This document shows positions 1 through 8,065 of a DNA stretch of 20,499 nt, one piece after another; within the stretch, counting starts at the first letter, position 1; every line of letters starts with the position of its first letter. The notes under the pieces are model-generated. The model saw nothing but the letters and a program-made list of their open reading frames with translations. It did no database searches and was not told where the DNA came from. The DNA comes from a virus, in IMG/VR virus record IMGVR_UViG_3300010883_000661, positions 1 through 20,499 of that record; one strand, 5' to 3'. The translations under genes and the position numbers were made by a program.

Positions 1-152
1 TACGCTTCAAAGAAAGGATCGCCGTTGGGAGGACACACAAGCCGTAGTTGGTGAGTCCCTTCATCTGGCTTCCAAAAGTTTTCCGAGGAGTCTCCGCCAC
101 GGCTAGTTAGAGCAGCGTGTTTCGCCCTCATCTTGTTTAAATCAATACCCAT
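1..152 (-). CDS. 32: gp32-like single-stranded DNA-binding protein, N-terminal fragment (cut by the left edge)
   Basis: Translating leftward from the ATG at 152 gives about 50 residues beginning MGIDLNKMRAKHAAL, followed by a Gly/Ser segment, then NFWKPDEG and a PPNGDPFFEA stretch. This is the N-terminal arrangement of T4-type gp32: a basic helix used for cooperative protein-protein contacts, then the start of the OB-fold core with the FWKP motif. The family coats single-stranded DNA in replication, recombination and repair. The start is supported by AAGGAG about eight bases upstream. A sigma70-like promoter lies 35-65 bases upstream. The zinc-binding core and acidic tail of the family would lie outside the window, so the assignment rests on the N-terminus only. 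Confidence 0.85.
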   Translation of the reverse strand, partial: MGIDLNKMRAKHAALTSRGGDSSENFWKPDEGTHQLRLVCPPNGDPFFEA

Positions 153-188
153 TGTATTTCTCCTTTACTGGTTAGTTGACCGTGATCT

Positions 189-216
189 ACTATACCACAC
201 TCGGAGAGGGTGTAAA
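189..216 (-). promoter_or_regulatory. Sigma70-like promoter upstream of the gp32-like gene
   Basis: On the minus strand, TTTACA (positions 216-211, one mismatch to TTGACA) is followed after 16 bases by TATAGT (194-189, one mismatch to TATAAT). It sits in the 65-base gap between the stop of the 144-residue gene and the gp32-like start, so a transcript would begin near 182 and carry a leader of about 30 bases. It would give gp32 a host-polymerase promoter separate from the long upstream structural transcript. This is judged by eye from consensus match only. Confidence 0.5.
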
Positions 217-217
217 G

Positions 218-652
218 CTAATTTTCCTCGGGAGGGTCCTCTATTTCAAAAATCTTTATAACTTCAAGAGGATGTGTCACAAGTTTTTTCCCCTGAGTCA
301 AGAGGAGGGTATTGCGGTAGGGTTCCCAGTCTAGTTTAAGATGTTTGCCAACCGAGCCGCTATACTGAGAGGCTACGGCCAGATTCAGAGCATTGATAGT
401 GTAAAGAGTATTAGTAAGTTTCTTCCGATGGACCCGAATAGTATATAAGTGAGGGTGGTATGACCCCCTTGGTCCTGGGGAGAGGTTATAAGTAAGAACC
501 TGCTTGCTAGGATCTTCTGTGTTGTGTAGAAGAAAAATGTAGTTGTTAGAAAGCTCTAACTTATTAACAATAAACTCTACCTCTTTTGTAACCTGCTCTT
601 CTGAAAACTCATTTAAAAAAGATGCTAGTAAAATACCTCGGGGTGATGTCAT
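218..652 (-). CDS. Conserved-looking phage protein of unknown function, 144 residues
   Basis: I cannot assign a function. The protein is 144 residues with no signal peptide or membrane segment. The N-terminal 45 residues form a likely amphipathic helix followed by a hydrophobic strand (YIFLLHN). The centre contains LYTIRVHRKK and TNTLYTINALN, and the C-terminal part has LDWEPYRNTLLL. The helix-rich TNTLYTINALN segment looks like the core of a small conserved phage family, but I recall no described role. The start is supported by AAGGA about nine bases upstream. It lies 75 bases downstream of the FtsZ-like gene and just before the gp32 promoter, so it is probably the last gene of the leftward structural transcript. 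The acidic C-terminus (IEDPPEEN) is notable. Confidence 0.75.
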   Translation of the reverse strand: MTSPRGILLASFLNEFSEEQVTKEVEFIVNKLELSNNYIFLLHNTEDPSKQVLTYNLSPGPRGSYHPHLYTIRVHRKKLTNTLYTINALNLAVASQYSGSVGKHLKLDWEPYRNTLLLTQGKKLVTHPLEVIKIFEIEDPPEEN

Positions 653-727
653 AGCGTAAATTCCTTGTCGATGGCGCTTGAGGTATTATATTTACCCCTT
701 TCATCTAAGTAGGTCAGGGAAAAGGGT

Positions 728-1618
728 TTAGGAGTCTGTCCAAAGGGGCTGTGGTTCTGAAGTATAAAAAACGCCCAAAAGATAGGAAGTTGTGGTATCT
801 ACCGGCACAACAGAATAAGAAAAAGACAACTCAGCGCTGAGTGCGTTTGATCCAGCCTCCATGTGTTCGTTAATCTGTCTCATTAAAGATGAATTAGTAG
901 AAATCTCGTCGCCAGGAATGCCATAAAAGAATTCCGCCATCCGAGGATTGTCCATCCTATACAATAAGTTAATAGGATTAGGACCTTCTTCGAGAGATGA
1001 TATCCCCAGCGTAGCCAGTCGGCATCCTACGGGTTTTTCGGAAAAGGTTGAAATAATGGTATCACTGTTTTCAAAGTAAAAAAGCATTCCAAGGGTATAA
1101 GCAATGATTTCCGCAGTTCGCTGTTCATATAAATTGATAGGTACATCTCCGACCATTCCCTCGACAAAGGATCTGTCAATAAATATCATCCTCTCCAGTA
1201 ACCCACTCCTGGCATATTCTTGAAGGGCTCCGAACGAAAGACGAGTATTCTGTACGATTTGAAGCGAGGCCAATGAGTTGCTAGGCTTTATATAGAAAAG
1301 ATTAATCTGGCAGTGCTGAAGTAGTTCCATTAGGCGTAGTAAACACCCAGTGATGGGCGATCCTCCCTCTACTACTATCAACACCTCTTGGCTATTCTCT
1401 AAACTGTCAAGATATAACCTTAGCTCCTCCTGTGGGAAATTCTTTTCATATTCTTCCATCGTCTCATGGCGTCCGAGGCTAAAGATGTTGTTATGAGAGC
1501 TATTCTCTACTATCTGATAGGTCCGATACTCTGGGTATTGTCGTAGGTCCTCAGCGATTCGTGAGCCCAGGCTCCCAACCCCGATAACTCTTATCTTGTC
1601 CCTAGATTTAGAATTCAT
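728..1618 (-). CDS. Divergent FtsZ/tubulin-superfamily-like protein, 296 residues
   Basis: The N-terminus (residues 10-21) reads RVIGVGSLGSRI, like the first strand and T1 glycine loop of FtsZ. Residues 65-92 follow the FtsZ pattern of helix, hydrophobic strand (EVLIVVEGG) and glycine loop, with GGSPITG in place of the tubulin signature GGGTGTG. A long helix at about 164-182 is followed by ENSDTII, matching the position of the catalytic T7 loop (N.D..D/E) but lacking the last acidic residue. Then comes GCRLATLGISS, resembling the FtsZ strand after T7. The C-terminal part (245-285) fits the helix-strand pattern of the FtsZ second domain. Length suits phage PhuZ/TubZ-type proteins. The start has GGGAGG five bases upstream, inside the polymerase gene, and overlaps it by 11 bases, implying translational coupling. 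The fold is inferred by eye; GTPase activity is doubtful. A non-tubulin Rossmann-like protein is the main alternative. Confidence 0.5.
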   Translation of the reverse strand: MNSKSRDKIRVIGVGSLGSRIAEDLRQYPEYRTYQIVENSSHNNIFSLGRHETMEEYEKNFPQEELRLYLDSLENSQEVLIVVEGGSPITGCLLRLMELLQHCQINLFYIKPSNSLASLQIVQNTRLSFGALQEYARSGLLERMIFIDRSFVEGMVGDVPINLYEQRTAEIIAYTLGMLFYFENSDTIISTFSEKPVGCRLATLGISSLEEGPNPINLLYRMDNPRMAEFFYGIPGDEISTNSSLMRQINEHMEAGSNALSAELSFSYSVVPVDTTTSYLLGVFYTSEPQPLWTDS

Positions 1619-2819
1619 AAAGTCCTCCCAAGTTTTTCCCCTTCTTTCTGTTTATAAGAAATTTTCCAAAGTTAGTTGACCCGAAAAGATGAGAAATAGC
1701 ATCGATGTGCTGGAGGTCTCCCTCCGTCATATCTAGTACTACGGAGTCATGAATCAAAAAGGCAATATGGGAAGAGGCCCCCCGTTGTCGTAAAAGCTCA
1801 TTAATTTTAAGAGATTGTTTAAGAAGGAGTTCCGCCGCCGTAGACTGGACTAGGTAATTCAAAGCGTAGTGCTTCTGGACATCATCAATCCGTTTACCGA
1901 AAGGAGTAATTATAGTGTTGTTGATCCAAAACTTATCCAAGAGTTTATCTTTTTGATAAAAGGAAGATAAATGTTCTGACTGTGCCGCATCGACTGATGT
2001 CTTAGAGCCATAGAGCCAGGCGAAGAAGGCGGTCTTGGCCTGTTCTCGGGTGGCGAGATTAGAAAAAATCTTCTCTAGATGAAACTTGTGAACATCCTCC
2101 GTGGGTTGGGAGTGTCCCAAAAGCCCCAATAGCGTGCGGATTTCGGCCCCATTAAAATCTAGCTCAACATAATAATCATTCTTTGGGATTATCGCAGTGC
2201 GTAGAGACTGCGGGAGGGTAAGGATAGGGAATGTATTAGGTTTTGTAGTAAGCCGTCCTGTTCGAGATCCAAACTGGTTATAGTGTACCTGTCTATTACT
2301 CTGGAGGGTTCGATCTATAATAGTTGACAAGTGCGGAATACTCCTGAACGAATTTAGAGTCTTCTCGTCTATGCGTACTTGACGAGTAGAGACATCCTCT
2401 AGCAGCTTAGAGAGGCAATGGTAAAAGGAGTACCTTTGGGGTCTAGGGTGGTTCTTAAAGACATATTCTGTTATTTTATTTTTTATTTCACACAGATCTA
2501 TGAGGAAGCGCTTTGGAACTAGATCATAAAAGCAGTTTTCGTTAGTGTCTACCTTAGAAAGTTGGAGAGATCGCTTAAACGCACTGATCTTCGTACTTAC
2601 GTCTTCCCAGTCCTCTTGTAGATATTCAGGTAAAACCTTTGACAAAGGTTTGCCCTCTAGGTAAAGAGAAGCGTACTCTATATCCAAGTCCTTTAAGTAC
2701 GCAGAGTGATTCCACGTTTGGGAGAGGGTTGAGGGGAATTCATCGGGGGAAAAGAGAAGCTCTCCTCCTGCATAAATCCCAACGCATTCAGACTTATCGT
2801 CCAATGTTTGAAATATCAT
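1608..2819 (-). CDS. Truncated family A (PolA-like) DNA polymerase, about 403 residues
   Basis: The C-terminal 220 residues carry the family A palm and fingers. TGRL at about 187-190 corresponds to the PolA TGRLSS region. Motif A is VELDFNGAEIR (218-228), with the metal-binding Asp at 221. Motif B is R258-x3-K262-x7-Y270-G271, an exact family pattern. NYLVQST (about 321-327) matches the conserved N...QG region. Motif C is HDS (357-359), with Ser in place of the usual Glu. The N-terminal 185 residues show no DxE or other 3'-5' or 5'-3' exonuclease motif, and the fingers are shorter than in E. coli Pol I. I chose the ATG at 2819 with an AGG-type site; an in-frame TTG at 2834 lacks a ribosome binding site. 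It follows the 490-residue structural-like gene by 11 bases and overlaps the FtsZ-like gene. Polymerase family is clear; biological role (replication, gap filling, repair) is not. Confidence 0.85.
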   Translation of the reverse strand: MIFQTLDDKSECVGIYAGGELLFSPDEFPSTLSQTWNHSAYLKDLDIEYASLYLEGKPLSKVLPEYLQEDWEDVSTKISAFKRSLQLSKVDTNENCFYDLVPKRFLIDLCEIKNKITEYVFKNHPRPQRYSFYHCLSKLLEDVSTRQVRIDEKTLNSFRSIPHLSTIIDRTLQSNRQVHYNQFGSRTGRLTTKPNTFPILTLPQSLRTAIIPKNDYYVELDFNGAEIRTLLGLLGHSQPTEDVHKFHLEKIFSNLATREQAKTAFFAWLYGSKTSVDAAQSEHLSSFYQKDKLLDKFWINNTIITPFGKRIDDVQKHYALNYLVQSTAAELLLKQSLKINELLRQRGASSHIAFLIHDSVVLDMTEGDLQHIDAISHLFGSTNFGKFLINRKKGKNLGGLYEF

Positions 2820-2830
2820 TATAAAACCTA

Positions 2831-4303
2831 TCAATAATTCTGTTCTGGTGGTTTCCCTAGTATACCTTGGTCTGCTCCAGGTGTAAACATTCTGTTCTCG
2901 GTAACAGGTCCGATGTACCGCTCTTGCATATACTCTAAAGCCCTTAGGAACTTAATGTGCGGCGTACCGTCAGAAAAATGATAGCGGGTTAAAATGGACT
3001 GGAGGTCTTTTTTTCTTTCTGCTGGCGATTTCTTATATCCCTTTTCGAGAAGGCGTAAATAGTAATAGCAAGACAGCGACCACTGAGGCCCGTAGCTCCC
3101 CACTTCTAAGGAAAACTGCTGAGGATCCACCCCTTGGCGAAGGTGAACAGTATTACGGTGTATAGCACAAGGGCGGCGGTCTGCGTTATATTCAAATATA
3201 TACGGTGATCCCTCCACATACACATTATAAAAGCCTATCAAATAATATTTTAATATTTCCATATCTGATGCCCACGTTTCCTGGTAGGCGTTTTGAAAAA
3301 CAATATTAGCTATTTTTTCCTGCGTGTGGAAGAGGGTCTGCGCCAAGGGTTCGAATGCTTCGTAGCGACCGGCATGCCGCAAGACGTGTTCTAGTCCGGG
3401 TATCGCTGAATAACCGTAAGGCTCAGGGATAGTAGGGTCTGTATAAACCGGTTCATCACAGGGTCCTATATACATATTAAATGGACCCGTAGCGGGTAGT
3501 TTACTCTGATCGTCAACTCCTACCATATACTCCACCATGGGTGGGGAAGAGATATCAGCGCAGAATCGCCAAGGGGCGTTTTTATCAATTGAAAATCCAT
3601 ACTCCGTAGCAATTTTAGCTACTAAGGAAAAGTTTTGATCATAGAAAAATGATTTTTCTTTTTCAAAGTCATCCGCATGTGAGTCATCGCTAATCTCTAT
3701 TACCAAGCCAGTGCTTAAGGGAGAACAATAAACACTTTCTAAGAATCCGCTTAGTGTAACTGGACCTGCAAAGGGGGCTGTCTTCTCGCAAAACTTACCG
3801 AAATAGTTGAGGAAGTCCTGTACATTCCTTATTTTATTCCCTCGGTTAAAGCTTAAAAAATCTTGGGTAAAGGCGGGGTAAATTATGTTTAGCATATATT
3901 CATGGTATGAGGCTAGCGGACTGACCCAAGCTTTAGTTGCCGTAGGAGCGCTGTAAGGCCCGTCATCATATAGTATATTTTCCTGCACAAGTCTGCGGAT
4001 ACGATCATTAAAATCTCGCCATGCATCTGCTACAAAGTTTACTGTAAAAAGCAGTTCACCGTCAGTATAACGTAGCTGTTTTAAAAAGCCTTCGTTTACT
4101 CGGATAGTATTTCCCCCCACCCCGGCCCTCGCATAAAAACGATCAGTGCCCCAGAAATCAAAATAGTTTGTAATATCGTAGGAGTCAAATAGGACATCCT
4201 TAAATGCCTGTCTCTCGTCGAAAGTAAAGCGAGCGCCGCCGGTGTTTGAAGCGTAAGTATACAGATCAAAATTATCAGAATTAAATGTCTTAGGCTGTGC
4301 CAT
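2831..4303 (-). CDS. Probable virion-associated protein of unknown function, 490 residues
   Basis: I do not recognise a named family. The protein is rich in aromatic residues (many Tyr and Phe) and has no signal peptide, membrane helix or long coiled coil. A segment at about 225-260 (FSLVAKIATEYGF, then DKNAPWRF) looks like a conserved core. The C-terminal quarter holds VGSYGPQWSLSCYYYLR and a basic helix. The ATG at 4303 has a near-perfect AAGGAGG eight bases upstream, whose first bases overlap the stop of the hub-like gene. Tight linkage to the hub-like gene, and the strong ribosome binding site typical of late genes, suggest a tail or baseplate component made in quantity. That role is inferred from context only. 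Confidence 0.7.
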   Translation of the reverse strand: MAQPKTFNSDNFDLYTYASNTGGARFTFDERQAFKDVLFDSYDITNYFDFWGTDRFYARAGVGGNTIRVNEGFLKQLRYTDGELLFTVNFVADAWRDFNDRIRRLVQENILYDDGPYSAPTATKAWVSPLASYHEYMLNIIYPAFTQDFLSFNRGNKIRNVQDFLNYFGKFCEKTAPFAGPVTLSGFLESVYCSPLSTGLVIEISDDSHADDFEKEKSFFYDQNFSLVAKIATEYGFSIDKNAPWRFCADISSPPMVEYMVGVDDQSKLPATGPFNMYIGPCDEPVYTDPTIPEPYGYSAIPGLEHVLRHAGRYEAFEPLAQTLFHTQEKIANIVFQNAYQETWASDMEILKYYLIGFYNVYVEGSPYIFEYNADRRPCAIHRNTVHLRQGVDPQQFSLEVGSYGPQWSLSCYYYLRLLEKGYKKSPAERKKDLQSILTRYHFSDGTPHIKFLRALEYMQERYIGPVTENRMFTPGADQGILGKPPEQNY

Positions 4304-4316
4304 CCTTAAATCCTCC

Positions 4317-7300
4317 TTACCCTACTTTAGGCTTAACAAAATTACACTTTATTTTAGTTTCGAATTTTCCGCTCTCGATATAATTATCCACTCGGGTAAT
4401 AGTATAGTACCCTCCAATCCCTAATTTTTTAGCAGCCGCACCTAGTCCGAAATCAGCATTAACAAATATAGTCTGCCCATTACGAAAAAGATTGTTTCCC
4501 ACCATAGTGATATCTACATTTTGAGCTAAGAAAACGCCTTGGGCAAAATTTCCCTGCTCAATCATCATCTCTTTATAGAAGGGGATGTCTAATTGACTGA
4601 AATTGAACTTCTTAACTAGCCCCCTGTCGGACCCGAGAGTAAGATGATATATTCCTCGGTCTAGATCTTTTTGTCTATTGCCAACAAGGCTCGGATTTAA
4701 TTGCTTTATATACATCAGAAAATACTCTCTTTGCCCGAGGCTCGACCATCTCTCGTCGCCCTGCCGGGAGACCAAATTTTTGAGGTCAGCCGTGCCGACC
4801 AGGCGTCCCAAGGTGGGGCTTCGAGTAGAGGCGGAGGGAATCTTAATCGGGGATGTAATGCTGCTACTATCAAAGACCATCCTTCCTAAGTTATTGTTAT
4901 CAGAAGATCGTAATACTCTGTTGAACAAGTTAGATACAAGTCCCGTCATTAGCTCTTTCATAAACCGTTGGAAAGATACCCTAGGGGTCGTCTGCTTTGT
5001 AAGAAAACTACGCATAAACCAATCCCCAAAATAATCCATAGAGATAGGAATATCCTTAAGAGAATAAATGTCTGAGGGCTTGGTCCCAGGTATTCGGTAG
5101 AGGTGAGGGTAAAAGCTACCTAGGATATATTCTATATCCGGGGAGTAGGGTCGGTCTTTAATCCCGCAGAGAACAAGATCAAGAATATCCCCAAGCTTCA
5201 TATAATAAAGAGCCGTGCTCTTATCATCCACCCCCGGCTCGGGACAAAAAGAATCGCCGGTAGGGTCAAGGTATGCTGCACCTGCGGTATCACCCCCGCT
5301 TGCGGAGGTGTGGTTGACAGCGCTCCTAAACCGGTCTTCTGCTATTCGTGCTCCGGCGATACTGGCGGGCTGTCCGCCTCGTACATCAACTCTCCATCCA
5401 TAGGGTATCCCACTAGTATATTTATAATCGCCGCCGAAGGAAATTTTTCCCCTCTCCTGTCCGGGACCTACTGACTGCTTTCCGGGGAAACTAGGCCCCA
5501 GTCCGTTGATCGTATCAGTATTGACCGTTGCATAATATAATTTCCCGCTAGATAATAGCTTAGAGATAAATCCCGAGTAGATTAAATCTGACTGGCTAAT
5601 CCGTATTTCCGCTGCAACGCTGCTAGCCACCTCTATCCACCCTTCGATAGACCTCAGGGCTGCATCATCTCCAGCCTTTATTCCTCTAGCTATCAATTCT
5701 TCTTTCATTAGCTTAAGAGTCTTAATTTCGTAGGAGACCCCACCGAGGGAGACTCCCACCCGCTGAACTTGATCTGTGCCATCCGTAAATATATTATTAG
5801 CGTCTTGTAGCCGGCGGGAAATATACCCCTGGGGCCACGATAGCCGGCTTAAACGAGGGAGCCCAGCTATAGATGTACTTTTGCCTGACCCATCATCAAA
5901 CCTGATATATCGAACACCGGTATTGACATAGACTTGCCGGCTATGAAGCTCCCCTAGGTTTACTCCCGAATCAAAAATATTAGATTTATCTGGCTGACCC
6001 AGAAATTCGTCCACCCCGCCGATGTAATCCAAGGTGAGGTGCAGTTGCCCCTGCTCCCCGAACTCTACTTGATACTGATACATCCTTAAGTTTATCAGGC
6101 GCTGGGATCGTTTAACTCCTGACAAAAAGGCGGCAGTAAGTTCTCCTTCTACGCCAGCAGGCACTGCCCACCCCGCCTTCAAGGTCAAGGCTGGTGGAGA
6201 GTTTGGACGACGGTGTCCTTTAGCCTCAGATTCTACAAGGTCAGCGGCATGAGGGCTTTCTGGTGAGAAAAAATCCGACTTGGGATTTTGTAACACGGAC
6301 AGACGGCTAGCTATTTGTCCTGTTATTTTTTCAAGATCCTTTACGGTCAGTCCTTCGCCGGTAGCCGCACCAGCAGAAGCGGTTGGGGGTCTGGTCGTGC
6401 CCCCACCAGAATGAAAAATGAAGCGCAGGTATTCGTCGTTTAATAATTCCATACTACTGCCAAAATATAACGTAAGGCTAGCCTTAAGAGTAGAGTCACC
6501 GCTATGTTTATTTTCGTATCTCCAAGAGAAGTTCTTTATCCCCACATCGGTTCCTACTGTGCCACGAGAACGAAAAATATCTTTGACGGACTGGGCGTTT
6601 GAGGCTTTCGCTTTGGCAAGATCCTGGATAAGGTGTCCGTCGGTATGGTCAGGGAACTCTACTGGACGACCGTCTATATAAAACTGAAGGCGTGGTTGTA
6701 GATATGCTAATTCCGCTGGAGTAGCGCATAAAAAAGCTTCTACCCCTCCTGGGTTAGCCAGTAAGTCCACAAGTGCCTGAGGCTCTCCGTCATAAAGATT
6801 AAGACATTCAGGGGTTATTTTATTCAGAAGTTTTTTATCGGGGTAGTCTGACCTGCTTGTGCCATTTTTTTTACGAGAAAGATCTTCTGCTTTTCTAAGA
6901 ATAGGACGCACGCCGTTGACTTGCATCATGTCCGGCATTGCCGTAATCAAGAGTGCCTGAGCATTTTCGAGGCGTAGCTTGAAGAGCGCTTCGAAGTCCG
7001 GCTCCGGTGACTTTGGGGGTCGTAAAGTTTTTCCGTGGCTATTTAAAACTTTTTTTAAGTTTGCCTCAATAGCCTCTCGGGTTGTCCAACCACCTCGTGC
7101 GGTATCTAAAAATTTCCCTTTCCCATACTCACTTCTGGCTTTGCTAGTCCACTTTATTAGGGCCTCCCGCAGATCTAGAAAGGTCTTGGTCTTGAAATAG
7201 CTGATAGCTACCCATTGTCCAGCGTAGGGGCTTAATACTGGGTTGAGACTACCATTGACAAAAGTGCCAGGGGGCCATTCGTTGTCAAGACCATCTGCCC

Positions 7301-8063
7301 GATTGTTTATGGGTACTTGCTCAGTAGCCCGAGGCAAGCGCCTGATAATTGTGTCAAACCGATTCGCAGGCTCCATAGCAGGCGAGCCAGCGTAGTCCGC
7401 TCGGGTTGTAACAAGGTCGTCTGTACCAAACATAGGCTTTATAAATCCAGGATGCAAGCCGGGCATTTTTTTCCCCGCATACATAACTTTGAGACCGTTG
7501 ACACGAGAAAGATAATCTAGAAACTGGATTACATCCTCAGGCTCATTACCGGCTGCCTCTCGGGCGGTGATTTGGTCCTCAAAGCTGATCCCACTAGTTT
7601 GCCGGAATGACCCGCCCATCGGACCATTGTGTCCATGAAATTTTCCTATAGCACTCTCGTCATACCCTAGAAAATATTGCTCTCTAAAGGTCTGAGCAGT
7701 ATACGCTGTTTCGAAATTGACCCCTTCGACCCGGCTGGAGTTGTAGCCGTTGGCAGGGACTTCATAAATCTTCGAGTTTGCATTAGCTTTCCGAGCGACT
7801 CTGGGATTCCCTTCTGGGGTAAGCCTGCTCATCTCAGCTTGGATGAGGTCGGCAGGGGGATCGGTACCGGCGTGCGCTTCCCTATATTTAGAGAAAAAGT
7901 CCCTGAGCATAACTTGATCTGCCCGCTCATCGGCTTTGCGGTACTCAGGAGAACGGATTAAGTAATACTTGACAAAGTTATCATAACGGACCCCGCCTTG
8001 CTCAGCGCTGCCTTCGATTATTATTGGGTGAGGGTTGCCGGGGGTCCCTAGGTCTCCTGCCAT
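4317..8063 (-). CDS. Very large baseplate hub-like structural protein, 1248 residues
   Basis: This is the largest gene in the window. Three segments look like hub or tail-tube-type beta domains. Around 505-540, VGIKNFSWRYE is followed by LKASLTLYFGSSMELL. Around 660-685, MYQYQVEFGEQGQLHLTLDY is followed by IGGVDEFL. The C-terminal 110 residues (LAQNVDITMVGNN, INVADFG-like FVNADFGLG, then LGIGGYYTITRVD) resemble the end of gp27/gpD-type hub proteins, where a substrate-positioning strand precedes a pumped-out beta barrel. A stretch near 950-1000 (YYMKLGDILDLVL) is conserved-looking but unassigned. The N-terminal 350 residues are unrecognised. The start lies two bases after the gp53-like stop, with GAGGG upstream. 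T4 gp27 is about a third of this length, so this may be a fused hub/wedge protein. No lysozyme motif is visible. Confidence 0.65.
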   Translation of the reverse strand: MAGDLGTPGNPHPIIIEGSAEQGGVRYDNFVKYYLIRSPEYRKADERADQVMLRDFFSKYREAHAGTDPPADLIQAEMSRLTPEGNPRVARKANANSKIYEVPANGYNSSRVEGVNFETAYTAQTFREQYFLGYDESAIGKFHGHNGPMGGSFRQTSGISFEDQITAREAAGNEPEDVIQFLDYLSRVNGLKVMYAGKKMPGLHPGFIKPMFGTDDLVTTRADYAGSPAMEPANRFDTIIRRLPRATEQVPINNRADGLDNEWPPGTFVNGSLNPVLSPYAGQWVAISYFKTKTFLDLREALIKWTSKARSEYGKGKFLDTARGGWTTREAIEANLKKVLNSHGKTLRPPKSPEPDFEALFKLRLENAQALLITAMPDMMQVNGVRPILRKAEDLSRKKNGTSRSDYPDKKLLNKITPECLNLYDGEPQALVDLLANPGGVEAFLCATPAELAYLQPRLQFYIDGRPVEFPDHTDGHLIQDLAKAKASNAQSVKDIFRSRGTVGTDVGIKNFSWRYENKHSGDSTLKASLTLYFGSSMELLNDEYLRFIFHSGGGTTRPPTASAGAATGEGLTVKDLEKITGQIASRLSVLQNPKSDFFSPESPHAADLVESEAKGHRRPNSPPALTLKAGWAVPAGVEGELTAAFLSGVKRSQRLINLRMYQYQVEFGEQGQLHLTLDYIGGVDEFLGQPDKSNIFDSGVNLGELHSRQVYVNTGVRYIRFDDGSGKSTSIAGLPRLSRLSWPQGYISRRLQDANNIFTDGTDQVQRVGVSLGGVSYEIKTLKLMKEELIARGIKAGDDAALRSIEGWIEVASSVAAEIRISQSDLIYSGFISKLLSSGKLYYATVNTDTINGLGPSFPGKQSVGPGQERGKISFGGDYKYTSGIPYGWRVDVRGGQPASIAGARIAEDRFRSAVNHTSASGGDTAGAAYLDPTGDSFCPEPGVDDKSTALYYMKLGDILDLVLCGIKDRPYSPDIEYILGSFYPHLYRIPGTKPSDIYSLKDIPISMDYFGDWFMRSFLTKQTTPRVSFQRFMKELMTGLVSNLFNRVLRSSDNNNLGRMVFDSSSITSPIKIPSASTRSPTLGRLVGTADLKNLVSRQGDERWSSLGQREYFLMYIKQLNPSLVGNRQKDLDRGIYHLTLGSDRGLVKKFNFSQLDIPFYKEMMIEQGNFAQGVFLAQNVDITMVGNNLFRNGQTIFVNADFGLGAAAKKLGIGGYYTITRVDNYIESGKFETKIKCNFVKPKVG

Positions 8064-8065
8064 GG

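Noticed and set aside
682-696. GGTAAATATAATACC (minus strand) as a promoter or operator before the 144-residue gene
   Set aside because: It contains a TATAAT and an imperfect inverted repeat, but no -35 box at 15-19 bases and no second copy, so support is too weak to annotate.
2832-2834. TTG start giving a five-residue longer polymerase
   Set aside because: No ribosome binding site precedes it, while the ATG at 2819 has an AGG-type site at suitable spacing.
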